This document shows, piece by piece, positions 1 to 7,048 of a stretch of 64,000 nt of DNA. The stretch is from NCBI RefSeq assembly GCF_022539255.1, contig NZ_JAKZBV010000001.1, positions 1,054,001-1,118,000 on the forward strand. The letters run 5' to 3'. A program made the translations under genes and the position numbers. The notes below the pieces were generated by a model. The model was not told where the DNA came from. It made no database searches and worked only from the letters and a program-made list of their open reading frames with translations. This DNA is from Sinomonas terrae. GTDB taxonomy: Bacteria; Actinomycetota; Actinomycetes; Actinomycetales; Micrococcaceae. Every line of letters begins with the position of its first letter. The stretch's first letter is position 1.

Positions 1-1
1 C

Positions 2-430
2 GCCGTCCTCGCGGGAGCGCGCGTGGTTGGGACGGCTTCTGAGCGGAACCATGATTATCTGCGCTCGCTCGGCGCCGAGCCGATCATCTACGCAGACGGC
101 CTCGTCGAGTCAGCTCGCGCCCTTGTGCCGGAGGGCTTCGACGTCATCCTCGACTTCGCGGGCCACTCCGCGATGAAGACGGTCCCCGACCTCCTCCGCA
201 ACGGCGGCATCGTCGCCTCGATCACAGATCACCGGGCTCGCGACGTGTACGGGGGCCAGTACGTCTGGGTCCGGCCCGACCGTGCCAATCTCGCCGAACT
301 CGCGGGGCTCGCGGCCCGGGGGAGCCTCAAGATCGAGATCGCTGACGTCTTTGACCTCGCCGAGGCCGCCGAAGCCTACCGAAAGCTCGAGACGGGGCAC
401 GTCCGCGGGAAGATTGTCGTGCGCGTCTGA
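2..430 (+). CDS. NADP-dependent zinc-type alcohol dehydrogenase/quinone oxidoreductase, C-terminal part
   Basis: The gene is cut by the left edge; the frame is open from base 2 and a stop lies at 428-430. The first visible residues (AVLAGARVVGTAS) match the end of the Rossmann beta-alpha-beta of medium-chain dehydrogenase/reductases, where the cofactor's 2'-phosphate is read. The rest fits the family: a GFDVILDFAG strand, a block where the nucleotide-binding domain closes, and a terminal HVRGKIVVRV strand typical of quinone oxidoreductases. No zinc-site residues are visible because the catalytic N-terminal domain lies outside the window. The substrate cannot be inferred. Confidence 0.8.
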   Translation, partial: AVLAGARVVGTASERNHDYLRSLGAEPIIYADGLVESARALVPEGFDVILDFAGHSAMKTVPDLLRNGGIVASITDHRARDVYGGQYVWVRPDRANLAELAGLAARGSLKIEIADVFDLAEAAEAYRKLETGHVRGKIVVRV

Positions 431-480
431 TTCCCTCTGTGTACCGAGATCGTTTACCTAGGACGGACGGCGGCGTGCGG

Positions 481-492
481 CACAATGTCCCC
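481..492 (+). promoter_or_regulatory. -10-like element for a leaderless start
   Basis: CACAAT at 481-486 lies 6 nt before the ATG at 493, and no Shine-Dalgarno sequence is present. Transcription would start at or beside the start codon. Confidence 0.45.
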
Positions 493-1503
493 ATGGGATC
501 CCTCCTCGATGTCCCCGGGATGCGCGTGGGTCATGCGCAGCGCATCGGGGATGGCTGGCTCACGGGCGTGACTGCGGTGCTCGCTCCGCCCGGATCCGCC
601 GGAGGCGTCGACGTGCGCGGCGGGGGCCCCGGAACGAGCGAGACCGACGCGCTCGATCCCTCCACCCTGGCCCAGAACGTCGACGGCGTGGCCCTCTGCG
701 GCGGGAGCGCCTACGGTCTGGCGGCTGCGGCTGGCGTGCAGCAGTTCCTCGAATCCGAGGGGCAGGGTTTCGCAGTCCTGGGCGGCGTTGTGCCGATCGT
801 GCCCGCCGCGGTCATCTTCGATCTCGGGCGGGGCGGCGACTTCTCGAAGCGCCCCGACGCGGCCATGGGTTTCGCGGCCGCGGCGGCTGCTGTGGGTTCG
901 GGGGAGGCGGACGACGGCGCCCTCCGCGGCTGCGTGGGCGCAGGCACCGGCGCCGTGTTCGCGCGAGGACGCTACAAGGGAGGGATCGGGATGGCGTCCG
1001 TGGCACTCCCCGCGGGGCCTATTCAGGGGCCCCCGGGCGCGCCGGAGGTGAACCTGCCCGAGAGGCTCGTGGTGGGCGCGCTCGCCGTCGTCAATGCGGC
1101 GGGCGCACCGATCTTCCCTGAGGTGCCTCCCGCCGATCGGGAGCCTACGCTCGTCGGTGGCCAGGCGCCGTCGTCCGCCAACACGACCCTCGCCGTCGTC
1201 GCGACGAACGCGGCACTCACGCCTGCAGAGTGCAAGCGGACTGCGACGGCCGCCCACGCAGGGCTCGCCCGCGCCCTCAATCCGAGCCACACGATTGTGG
1301 ACGGCGACACGATCTTCGCGCTCTCGACCCGGGCCGTCGAGTTCGACCGCGAGCCCGACTTCGCGCGGCAGCTCGCGCTCTTCTTCATCCAGACAGCCGC
1401 GGCCGAGGCAGTTCGGCTGGCGATTCTCGACGGCGTCCGCTCAGCGTCAACGGTCACGACACCTGCTGGGACATGGGAGCCGTACCCGGCCCCACCCGCG
1501 TAG
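493..1503 (+). CDS. P1 family peptidase (DmpA/S58 type)
   Basis: A 336-residue member of the P1/DmpA aminopeptidase family, whose members are self-processing N-terminal-nucleophile hydrolases. Visible features are the family start (MGSLLDVPGMRVGHAQ), the glycine-rich TDALDPSTLAQNVDGV region, the GGSAYGL segment, and the block SSANTTLAVVATN, which carries the expected autoproteolytic N-T/S junction that frees the catalytic threonine. I chose ATG 493 over an upstream in-frame GTG at 439 because family homology begins there and a -10-like CACAAT lies 6 nt upstream. The physiological substrate (beta-peptides, D-amino-acid amides) is unknown. Confidence 0.85.
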   Translation: MGSLLDVPGMRVGHAQRIGDGWLTGVTAVLAPPGSAGGVDVRGGGPGTSETDALDPSTLAQNVDGVALCGGSAYGLAAAAGVQQFLESEGQGFAVLGGVVPIVPAAVIFDLGRGGDFSKRPDAAMGFAAAAAAVGSGEADDGALRGCVGAGTGAVFARGRYKGGIGMASVALPAGPIQGPPGAPEVNLPERLVVGALAVVNAAGAPIFPEVPPADREPTLVGGQAPSSANTTLAVVATNAALTPAECKRTATAAHAGLARALNPSHTIVDGDTIFALSTRAVEFDREPDFARQLALFFIQTAAAEAVRLAILDGVRSASTVTTPAGTWEPYPAPPA

Positions 1504-1619
1504 GCGCGGTCGCGCCGGACTTTCACCACTTTCTGCCGCCCAGCCTCGGCGAGTTCTCCGTTTGGCCGGCGAGTCGCGCCGTCGTCTGTTCGAAAGATGG
1601 TGAGACTCCGACGCGGAAG

Positions 1620-1628
1620 TTATCCACA
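1620..1628 (+). other. Isolated DnaA-box-like 9-mer
   Basis: TTATCCACA is a perfect match to the bacterial DnaA box. It stands alone, without neighbouring boxes, an AT-rich unwinding region or replication genes, so it is not evidence of an origin. Confidence 0.3.
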
Positions 1629-1667
1629 TAGCGCCTCCGACGCCCCAATAGCCCCCCGACGGTGCGG

Positions 1668-1679
1668 CACGATGGCGGC
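1668..1679 (+). promoter_or_regulatory. -10-like element for a leaderless start
   Basis: CACGAT at 1668-1673 is followed by 6 nt and the ATG at 1680. It resembles the CACAAT at 481-486. Confidence 0.35.
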
Positions 1680-2531
1680 ATGGACCCAGCTCAGCTCCTG
1701 CCTCTCTGGGGTGGTGTCGCCAGGACGAGGCAGCTGCTCGAAGCGGGCATCTCGGAGCGGGAGCTGGCGCAGGCGGTGAGGGCCGGCCTCCTCGAACGTC
1801 CAAGGCCCGGCATCTACGCCCTTCCGGGAGCGGACCCCCTGCTCGTGCGGTGCGCAGCCACAAACTCCCGGTTGACCTGCGTCTCGGCCGCCGCGCATTA
1901 CGGGCTTTGGCTTCTTCGGCGCCCGAAGGAAGTACACCTCCTGCGACCGGACGGCACCTTCTCCTCCGACCGCGCGGTCATCCACCGAAAGACCTGGCTG
2001 CCGGGCGAGCCGGACGTGTGGGTCGCGTCGAGGGCGGATGTGCTGCTCCACGCCCTTCAGTGCTTGCCCGAGCTCGAAGCCCTGATCATGGTCGAATCGG
2101 CCTCGCATCAGGGCTTCTCGATGGACTTCCTTCGCGACCGGCTGCCCGGGCGTCGCAACGCCGCCGCGAGAAGCATCCTCGACCTGGTCGACGTCGGCGC
2201 CGAGTCGCTGCTCGAGACCCTCGCGCGCACCCACCTCCGCCGCGCCGGGCTGCACGTCGAGGCTCAGGTCGACATCCGCGGCGTCGGCTCGATGGACCTG
2301 CTCGTCGAGGGATGCGTCGACGTCGAGACCGACGGCAAGGAGCACGAGGGCAAGAAGCGTCGCCTGAAGGACTATCGTCGCGACAATGTCTCCCAATCGC
2401 TCGGCTTCGCCGTGGCCCGGTTCGGCTACTCGGACATCGTGCACCGGCCGGAGGAGATGGTGCGGCAGGTCTGCGCGATCGTGGAGGCGCGGCTCGCGCT
2501 CGGAGGGCTCCCGCGGCTTGACCTGCTGTAG
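1680..2531 (+). CDS. AbiEi-type winged-helix plus DUF559 endonuclease-like protein
   Basis: A 283-residue two-domain protein. Residues 1-70 look like the N-terminal winged helix of AbiEi-family type IV antitoxins (GGVARTRQLLEAGISERELAQ, then ERPRPGIYALPG). The C-terminal 100 residues match DUF559/Vsr-like PD-(D/E)XK nucleases: SMDLLV, then VDVETDGKEH, which supplies the D...E-X-D/K pattern, then a YRRDN helix. Such proteins are common solitary genes in Micrococcales. No partner AbiEii toxin is adjacent, so a toxin-antitoxin role is not supported here. An in-frame GTG at 1662 is an alternative start, but the ATG has the -10 spacing seen at other leaderless genes in the window. Confidence 0.75.
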   Translation: MDPAQLLPLWGGVARTRQLLEAGISERELAQAVRAGLLERPRPGIYALPGADPLLVRCAATNSRLTCVSAAAHYGLWLLRRPKEVHLLRPDGTFSSDRAVIHRKTWLPGEPDVWVASRADVLLHALQCLPELEALIMVESASHQGFSMDFLRDRLPGRRNAAARSILDLVDVGAESLLETLARTHLRRAGLHVEAQVDIRGVGSMDLLVEGCVDVETDGKEHEGKKRRLKDYRRDNVSQSLGFAVARFGYSDIVHRPEEMVRQVCAIVEARLALGGLPRLDLL

Positions 2532-2815
2532 GAGTCCCACCACCTTTTGCGCGGGACGACGGCGGGACTCACCGCCGGGAACGCGGGACGCGCCGCTGGT
2601 GCCCGGCAGAAGCTGGTGAAACTCCAACGCGCCGTGATCCCTCGGGGGATCGCGTGTACGATAGGCGGATTTAACTTCCGGGCCGCTCTGGCGTACAGTT
2701 GTTTGTTGGCTGTCGGCCCAGCTGTGCCCTTTTCGGGGAGCTGCCGCTAGTCGAATCAACCATAGACGACCACCGGGCGCACCTGTGCCCGGCGGCACAA
2801 CAGATAGCGGAGGCT
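2532..2815. other. Intergenic region upstream of infA
   Basis: Non-coding. It holds a small GGCGG/CCGCC hairpin soon after the preceding stop, a possible TACGAT hexamer at 2657-2662, and the better infA promoter at 2671-2699, leaving a 5' leader of roughly 110 nt before infA. Confidence 0.5.
2671..2699 (+). promoter_or_regulatory. Probable sigma-70-type promoter of the infA operon
   Basis: TTAACT (2671-2676), a 17-bp spacer and TACAGT (2694-2699) match the housekeeping consensus at the optimal spacing. It is the best promoter-like sequence before the infA-rplQ cluster. Confidence 0.6.
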
Positions 2816-3037
2816 ATGGCCAAGAAGGACGGTGTCATCGAGATCGAGGGCGTCGTGACTGAAGCGCTGCCCAACGCGATGTTCCGCGTTGAGCTGACGA
2901 ACAAGCACGTCGTGCTCGCACACATCTCCGGGAAGATGCGTCAGCACTACATCCGTATCCTCCCGGAGGATCGCGTGGTGGTGGAGCTCAGCCCCTACGA
3001 CCTGACCCGCGGCCGGATCGTCTACCGCTACAAGTAA
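2816..3037 (+). CDS. infA: Translation initiation factor IF-1
   Basis: A 73-residue S1/OB-fold protein, full length for the family, starting MAKKDGVIEIEG and ending RGRIVYRYK. It binds the 30S A site and assists IF-2 and IF-3 during initiation. In-frame upstream extension is possible, but homology begins exactly at ATG 2816, which has GGAGG at 2809-2813, unusually close at 2 nt. It is the first gene of the infA-rpmJ-rpsM-rpsK-rpoA-rplQ cluster. Confidence 0.97.
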   Translation: MAKKDGVIEIEGVVTEALPNAMFRVELTNKHVVLAHISGKMRQHYIRILPEDRVVVELSPYDLTRGRIVYRYK

Positions 3038-3043
3038 GCAGCG

Positions 3044-3063
3044 CGGCCAGGGGCACCTGGCCG
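3044..3063 (+). other. Hairpin between infA and rpmJ
   Basis: CGGCCAGG, a GGCA loop and CCTGGCCG form a perfect 8-bp stem. No T-run follows, so it is more likely an mRNA-stability or processing element than a terminator. Confidence 0.5.
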
Positions 3064-3101
3064 GTCATGCTGACCACCTGCAGAACACGCAAAGGAATGC
3101 C

Positions 3102-3215
3102 ATGAAGGTCAAGCCGAGCGTCAAGCAGATCTGCGACAAGTGCAAGGTGATCCGCCGCAACGGTCGGGTCATGGTGATCTGCGAGAACCCGCGCCACAAG
3201 CAGCGCCAGGGCTGA
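3102..3215 (+). CDS. rpmJ: 50S ribosomal protein L36
   Basis: A 37-residue zinc-binding L36 of the C+ type: C11, C14, C27 and H32 form the zinc site (the spacing after MKVKPSVKQ is the usual one). The start ATG 3102 follows AAAGGAA. The gene lies between infA and rpsM as in most bacteria. Its retention of all four ligands suggests it is the zinc-dependent form; many actinobacteria carry a second, zinc-free paralogue elsewhere. Confidence 0.97.
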   Translation: MKVKPSVKQICDKCKVIRRNGRVMVICENPRHKQRQG

Positions 3216-3314
3216 TTCCTCCTAGGAGGAGACAGCTCGGACGGCGCCCACGCAATAACTAGAGAAGGCAGCACAAGCTGCGCTGGGACGAATAACAGAG
3301 CCCGGACAGCTAAC

Positions 3315-3334
3315 CCCCGGCCCGGAGGCTGGGG
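3315..3334 (+). promoter_or_regulatory. Stable hairpin in the leader upstream of rpsM
   Basis: CCCCGGCC (3315-3322), loop CGGA, GGCTGGGG (3327-3334) gives an 8-bp stem with one G-U pair in the 181-nt gap between rpmJ and rpsM. A CTGACA-16-TACGAC promoter-like pair (3340-3367) lies just downstream. A ribosomal-protein leader or internal promoter is possible. Confidence 0.35.
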
Positions 3335-3396
3335 CCGTACTGACAGTGCGGGTGTACTGCCTACGACCTCCGGACAACACAAGGAGAACCGCCACT

Positions 3397-3774
3397 ATGG
3401 CTCGTCTCGCTGGCGTTGACATTCCCCGCGAAAAGCGGCTGGAAATCGCGCTCACTTACATCTACGGCGTGGGTCGCACCCGTGCGAAGGAGACGCTCGC
3501 TGCCACTGGCATCAGCCCGGACGTCCGCGTGAAGGACCTCTCGGACGCTGAGCTTGTCCAGCTGCGTGACTACATCGAGGGCAACTACAAGGTTGAGGGT
3601 GACCTCCGCCGCGAAGTGGCCGCCGACATCCGCCGCAAGGTCGAGATCGGCAGCTACGAGGGCCTGCGCCACCGCAAGGGCCTCCCGGTCCGCGGCCAGC
3701 GCACCAAGACCAACGCCCGTACCCGCAAGGGTCCGAAGCGGACCGTCGCCGGCAAGAAGAAGGCCGGCCGCTGA
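3397..3774 (+). CDS. rpsM: 30S ribosomal protein S13
   Basis: A 125-residue S13 starting MARLAGVDIPREKR and ending in the lysine/arginine-rich tail (KRTVAGKKKAGR) that reaches the P-site tRNA region of the 30S head. An upstream in-frame extension from 3346 is rejected because homology and the AAGGAGAA ribosome-binding site (3381-3388) place the start at ATG 3397. It is followed by rpsK after 34 nt. Confidence 0.97.
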   Translation: MARLAGVDIPREKRLEIALTYIYGVGRTRAKETLAATGISPDVRVKDLSDAELVQLRDYIEGNYKVEGDLRREVAADIRRKVEIGSYEGLRHRKGLPVRGQRTKTNARTRKGPKRTVAGKKKAGR

Positions 3775-3808
3775 TCGCGGCTAGCGTCACCAAGAAGTAG
3801 GAGTACTC

Positions 3809-4213
3809 ATGCCCCCGAAGACTCGTGCGACCTCGGTCCGCAAGCCGCGTCGCAAGGACAAGAAGAACATCGCGCTCGGCCAGGCGCACATCAAGAGCAC
3901 GTTCAACAACACGATCGTTTCGATCACGGATCCCTCGGGTGCTGTGATCTCGTGGGCCTCGGCCGGCGAGGTCGGCTTCAAGGGCTCGCGCAAGTCGACC
4001 CCGTACGCCGCGCAGCAGGCCGCAGAGTCCGCCGCGAAGCGCGCGCAGGAGCACGGCCTCCGCAAGGTCGACGTGTTCGTCAAGGGCCCGGGTTCGGGCC
4101 GCGAAACCGCGATCCGCGCCCTTCAGGCCGCGGGCCTCGAGGTTGGTTCCATCCAGGACGTCACCCCGAGCGCACACAACGGCTGCCGCCCCCCGAAGCG
4201 CCGCCGCGTCTAA
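3809..4213 (+). CDS. rpsK: 30S ribosomal protein S11
   Basis: A 134-residue S11, full length, with a basic N-terminus, the conserved HIKSTFNNTIVSITD strand and the C-terminal AHNGCRPPKRRRV, which contacts 16S rRNA at the platform. Start ATG 3809 is preceded by TAGGAG. In mycobacteria and streptomycetes rpsD often follows rpsK; here rpoA follows directly, so rpsD must lie elsewhere. Confidence 0.97.
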   Translation: MPPKTRATSVRKPRRKDKKNIALGQAHIKSTFNNTIVSITDPSGAVISWASAGEVGFKGSRKSTPYAAQQAAESAAKRAQEHGLRKVDVFVKGPGSGRETAIRALQAAGLEVGSIQDVTPSAHNGCRPPKRRRV

Positions 4214-4230
4214 CTGGTTGTCGAAGGTCC

Positions 4231-4260
4231 TGGCCGGCTGAGGGGAACCTTGGCCGGCCA
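4231..4260 (+). other. Inverted repeat between rpsK and rpoA
   Basis: TGGCCGGC (4231-4238) and GCCGGCCA (4253-4260) form a perfect 8-bp stem with a 14-nt loop in the 126-nt gap. There is no T-run. It may attenuate or process the transcript ahead of rpoA. Confidence 0.4.
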
Positions 4261-4339
4261 GAGGCCGGTTACTTAGTCAGACCGTTTTCCATCCATCTGT
4301 GTTGCGTCATATAGCGGATGCTCGCTGAAAGGAAACTAC

Positions 4340-5350
4340 GTGCTTATTGCACAGCGCCCCACACTGTCTGAAGAAGTGGTGTCCGACAACCGCAGCCGAT
4401 TCGTCATCGAGCCGCTGGAGCCCGGTTTCGGATACACGCTCGGCAACTCGCTGCGCCGCACCCTGCTGTCCTCGATCCCGGGGGCTGCAGTCACCAGCAT
4501 CCGGATCGACGGCGTGCTGCACGAATTCACCACGGTTCCCGGGGTCAAGGAAGATGTCACCGAGATCATCCTGAACCTCAAGAGCCTGTCCATCTCCTCC
4601 GACCAGGACGAGCCGGTCGTCGCCTACCTGCGCAAGCAGGGCCCGGGCGTCGTCACCGCGGCGGACATCGCCCCGCCGGCCGGTGTAGAGATCCACAACC
4701 CGGATCTGCACATCGCCACGCTCAACTCCAAGGGCAAGTTCGAGCTCGAGCTCACGATCGAGCGCGGCCGCGGCTACGTCTCGGCAGCTCAGAACAAGTC
4801 CGCCGACTCGGAGATCGGACGCATCCCGGTCGACTCGATCTACTCGCCCGTGCTGAAGGTCACCTTCCGCGTCGAGGCGACTCGTGTCGAGCAGCGCACC
4901 GACTTCGATCGCCTGATCGTGGACGTCGAGACGAAGCCGGCCATCAAGCCGCGCGACGCCGTCGCCTCCGCGGGCACGACGCTTGTCGAGCTCTTCGGCC
5001 TCGCCCGCGAGCTCAACACGGCGGCTGAGGGCATCGAGATCGGTCCGTCCCCGACGGATGCCGCGCTCGCTGCGGACATGGCCCTCCCGATCGAGGACCT
5101 GGACCTGACCGTGCGCTCGTACAACTGCCTCAAGCGCGAAGGCATCCACACCGTGGGTGAACTCGTGGCGCGCTCCGAGGCCGATCTGATGGACATCCGG
5201 AACTTCGGTGCCAAGTCCATCGACGAGGTCAAGGCCAAGCTCGTCGAGCTCGGTCTCTCCCTCAAGGACTCGCCTCCAGGCTTCGATCTCGCCGCTCGCG
5301 CTGCAGCGATCGACGAGGACGAGGCCCCGTACGGCGACGACGACCTCTAA
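4340..5350 (+). CDS. rpoA: DNA-directed RNA polymerase subunit alpha
   Basis: A 336-residue alpha subunit with both domains. The N-terminal domain (to about residue 230) carries the dimerisation signature EPGFGYTLGNSLRRTLLSSI. The C-terminal domain (about 250-320) contains DLDLTVRSYNCLKREGI and FGAKSIDEVKAKL, which bind UP elements and activators. The tail is acidic. Start GTG 4340 follows GAAAGGAAA. Length and order (rpsK-rpoA-rplQ) are typical. Confidence 0.98.
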   Translation: MLIAQRPTLSEEVVSDNRSRFVIEPLEPGFGYTLGNSLRRTLLSSIPGAAVTSIRIDGVLHEFTTVPGVKEDVTEIILNLKSLSISSDQDEPVVAYLRKQGPGVVTAADIAPPAGVEIHNPDLHIATLNSKGKFELELTIERGRGYVSAAQNKSADSEIGRIPVDSIYSPVLKVTFRVEATRVEQRTDFDRLIVDVETKPAIKPRDAVASAGTTLVELFGLARELNTAAEGIEIGPSPTDAALAADMALPIEDLDLTVRSYNCLKREGIHTVGELVARSEADLMDIRNFGAKSIDEVKAKLVELGLSLKDSPPGFDLAARAAAIDEDEAPYGDDDL

Positions 5351-5413
5351 GCCACCATGAATTGACCGCCACCGGGTGTATCCCGGCGGCGGCCCACCCG
5401 AGGAGAAACTACT

Positions 5414-5992
5414 ATGCCTGCACCCGCCAAGGGTCCGCGTCTGGGCGGTGGCCCGGCGCACGAGCGCCTCATGCTCAACAACCTTGCCGCTGCGCTCTTC
5501 GAGCACAAGCGGATCACCACGACCGTGACGAAGGCCAAGCGCCTCCGCCCGGTCGCGGAGCGCCTCATCACGTTCGCGAAGCGTGGCGACCTCGCCTCGC
5601 GCCGCCGTGTCCAGGCCGCCATCTCGGCCCGCACCAACACCAACAAGGGCATCATCCACGAGCTCTTCACGGAGATCGCGCCGCAGCTGTCCGACCGCGA
5701 GGGTGGCTACACCCGCATCACCAAGATCGGCAACCGCAAGGGCGACAACGCCCCCATGGCGGTCATCGAGCTCGTGCTCGAGCCGGTTTCGGCGAAGCAG
5801 GCTGTCGTGAGGGAGGCCGAGGGCGCTGCCCAGCGTGCCGCGGCTCCGAAGGCTGAGCCGGCTGTCGAGACTCCCGCCGAGGAGACTGCTGCCGAGGAGA
5901 CCGCCCCTGAGGCGGAGGCCACCGAGGCTCCCGCCGAGGAGACGGCTCCTGAGGCTGAGGCCAACGAGGCCGAGGGCGACGCAGCCAAGTAA
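5414..5992 (+). CDS. rplQ: 50S ribosomal protein L17 with long acidic tail
   Basis: A 192-residue L17. The first 120 residues are the folded L17 core (PAKGPRLGGGPAHERLML start, then ALFEHKRITTT). The remaining 70 residues are a low-complexity Ala/Glu/Thr/Pro tail with repeated PAEETA-type units, which is common in actinobacterial L17 and probably disordered at the exit-tunnel surface. Start ATG 5414 has GGAG upstream. It is the last gene of the operon; a strong hairpin lies just downstream, inside truA. Confidence 0.97.
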   Translation: MPAPAKGPRLGGGPAHERLMLNNLAAALFEHKRITTTVTKAKRLRPVAERLITFAKRGDLASRRRVQAAISARTNTNKGIIHELFTEIAPQLSDREGGYTRITKIGNRKGDNAPMAVIELVLEPVSAKQAVVREAEGAAQRAAAPKAEPAVETPAEETAAEETAPEAEATEAPAEETAPEAEANEAEGDAAK

Positions 5993-6024
5993 GTCCTGCC
6001 GTCGGGCGTCACCCGTGGCGCCGA

Positions 6025-6037
6025 TAGACTGGGGCGC
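6025..6037 (+). promoter_or_regulatory. -10-like element for leaderless truA
   Basis: TAGACT (6025-6030) is followed by 7 nt and ATG 6038. The same hexamer and spacing precede glmM. No Shine-Dalgarno sequence is visible. Confidence 0.5.
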
Positions 6038-6976
6038 ATGAGCGCAGAGAAGGCCCCCGTTCCCGATTCTGGGAGCGGGGGCCTTCCCGCGTCTGGCGCC
6101 GAAACGCCGCAGGCCGTCCGTGTGCGGTTGGATCTCGCGTACGACGGCGGCCCATTCAGCGGGTGGGCCGTGCAGCCAGGCTTGCGGACGGTTCAGGGGT
6201 CTCTCGAGGAGGCGCTCGCCCTGATCCTGCGCCGTCAGCTTCGCGTCGTCGTCGCCGGTCGCACCGACGCCGGCGTCCACGCCCGCGGCCAAGTGGTCCA
6301 CGCAGACCTGACCCACCAGGAGTGGGCGAACCTGCCGCGCCGCTCTGACGCCGGGCCCGAGGATGTCCTCGCCCGCCGGCTGCGAGGTGCCCTCAGCCGC
6401 GTCCTGGGCGAGGCGACCGGCGCGATCGAGGTGCGCCGCGCCGTCGTGCCCCCCACGGGCTTCGACGCCCGCTTCTCAGCGTTGTGGCGCCGCTACTCGT
6501 ACCGCATCGCCGACCGGCCGGAGCACTGGGACCCGACGCTCCGCGGGATCACACTGTGGCACAAGGCCGCGCTCGACGTCGGGCGTATGAACGGAGCGGC
6601 CGCCCAGCTGCTCGGCCTTCAGGACTTCCTCGCGTTCTGCAAGCCCCGCGAGGGTTCGACCACGGTGCGCGAGCTGCAGGACTTCTCGTTCGAGCGCACG
6701 CCCGAAGGCGTCGTCGTGGTCCACATCCGGGCGGACGCCTTCTGCCACAACATGGTCCGGGCCCTCGTGGGCTCGGCGCTGCGCGTGGGGGAGGGCCTCG
6801 AACGCCCCGAGTGGCTGCACGAGCGGATGCTCGCCCGAGTCCGTGACGCGAAGACGAAGCTTGCTCCGGCCCATCCACTCGTCCTCGAAGAGGTCGGCTA
6901 CCCCGAGACGGCGGAGGCGCTTGCTGCGCGCGCCGAGCAGACGCGCGCGCTCAGGGACCCAGCCCAGCAAGCCTAG
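6038..6976 (+). CDS. truA: tRNA pseudouridine(38-40) synthase TruA
   Basis: A 312-residue pseudouridine synthase that modifies the tRNA anticodon stem. The catalytic aspartate is D77 in AGRTDAGVHARG. Other family blocks are VRLDLAYDGGPFSGWA near the N-terminus, FDARFSALWRRYSYRI and DAFCHNMVRALVG. The first 26 residues are extra relative to many TruA proteins, but the -10-like TAGACT 7 nt before ATG 6038 supports this start. Codons 5-16 form a very stable hairpin that may terminate the upstream ribosomal operon. The C-terminal codons merge into a 21-bp tandem repeat. Confidence 0.93.
   Translation: MSAEKAPVPDSGSGGLPASGAETPQAVRVRLDLAYDGGPFSGWAVQPGLRTVQGSLEEALALILRRQLRVVVAGRTDAGVHARGQVVHADLTHQEWANLPRRSDAGPEDVLARRLRGALSRVLGEATGAIEVRRAVVPPTGFDARFSALWRRYSYRIADRPEHWDPTLRGITLWHKAALDVGRMNGAAAQLLGLQDFLAFCKPREGSTTVRELQDFSFERTPEGVVVVHIRADAFCHNMVRALVGSALRVGEGLERPEWLHERMLARVRDAKTKLAPAHPLVLEEVGYPETAEALAARAEQTRALRDPAQQA
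6050..6085 (+). terminator. 15-bp hairpin embedded in the 5' end of truA
   Basis: AAGGCCCCCG (6050-6059) pairs perfectly with CGGGGGCCTT (6076-6085); T6060-G6075 and TCCC/GGGA extend the stem to 15 pairs around a GATTCT loop. It is 58 nt after the rplQ stop, the usual place for an operon terminator, but lies inside truA. Only two T residues end the stem, so intrinsic termination would be partial. Confidence 0.5.
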
Positions 6977-7048
6977 TCGGACGGCCAGCAGGCCTAGTCG
7001 GACGGCCAGCAGGCCTAGTCGGACGGCCAGCAGGCCTAGTCGGACGGT
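6971..7048. repeat. 21-bp tandem repeat between convergent truA and histidine kinase genes
   Basis: Three exact 21-bp units (6971-6991, 6992-7012, 7013-7033) and a partial fourth, each containing CCTAGTCGGACGGCCAGCAG. The period equals seven codons, so the truA stop TAG recurs in each unit on the plus strand, while the last unit supplies the stop of the minus-strand kinase. Each unit holds a GGCC-AGCA-GGCC mini-hairpin. It looks like replication-slippage expansion of the convergent 3' ends. Confidence 0.8.

Noticed and set aside
1620..1628. Possible origin of replication marked by a DnaA box
   Set aside because: Only one box, no AT-rich region and no dnaA, dnaN or rpmH nearby.
3801..3808. 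GAGTACTC upstream of rpsK as a member of the accessory motif set
   Set aside because: It overlaps the rpsK ribosome-binding site GGAG and start context, and lacks the A/T extension; coincidence is likely.
4307..6316. Long minus-strand open frame opposite rpoA, rplQ and truA
   Set aside because: It mirrors high-GC codons of well-established plus-strand genes, shows no homology and has no ribosome-binding site.
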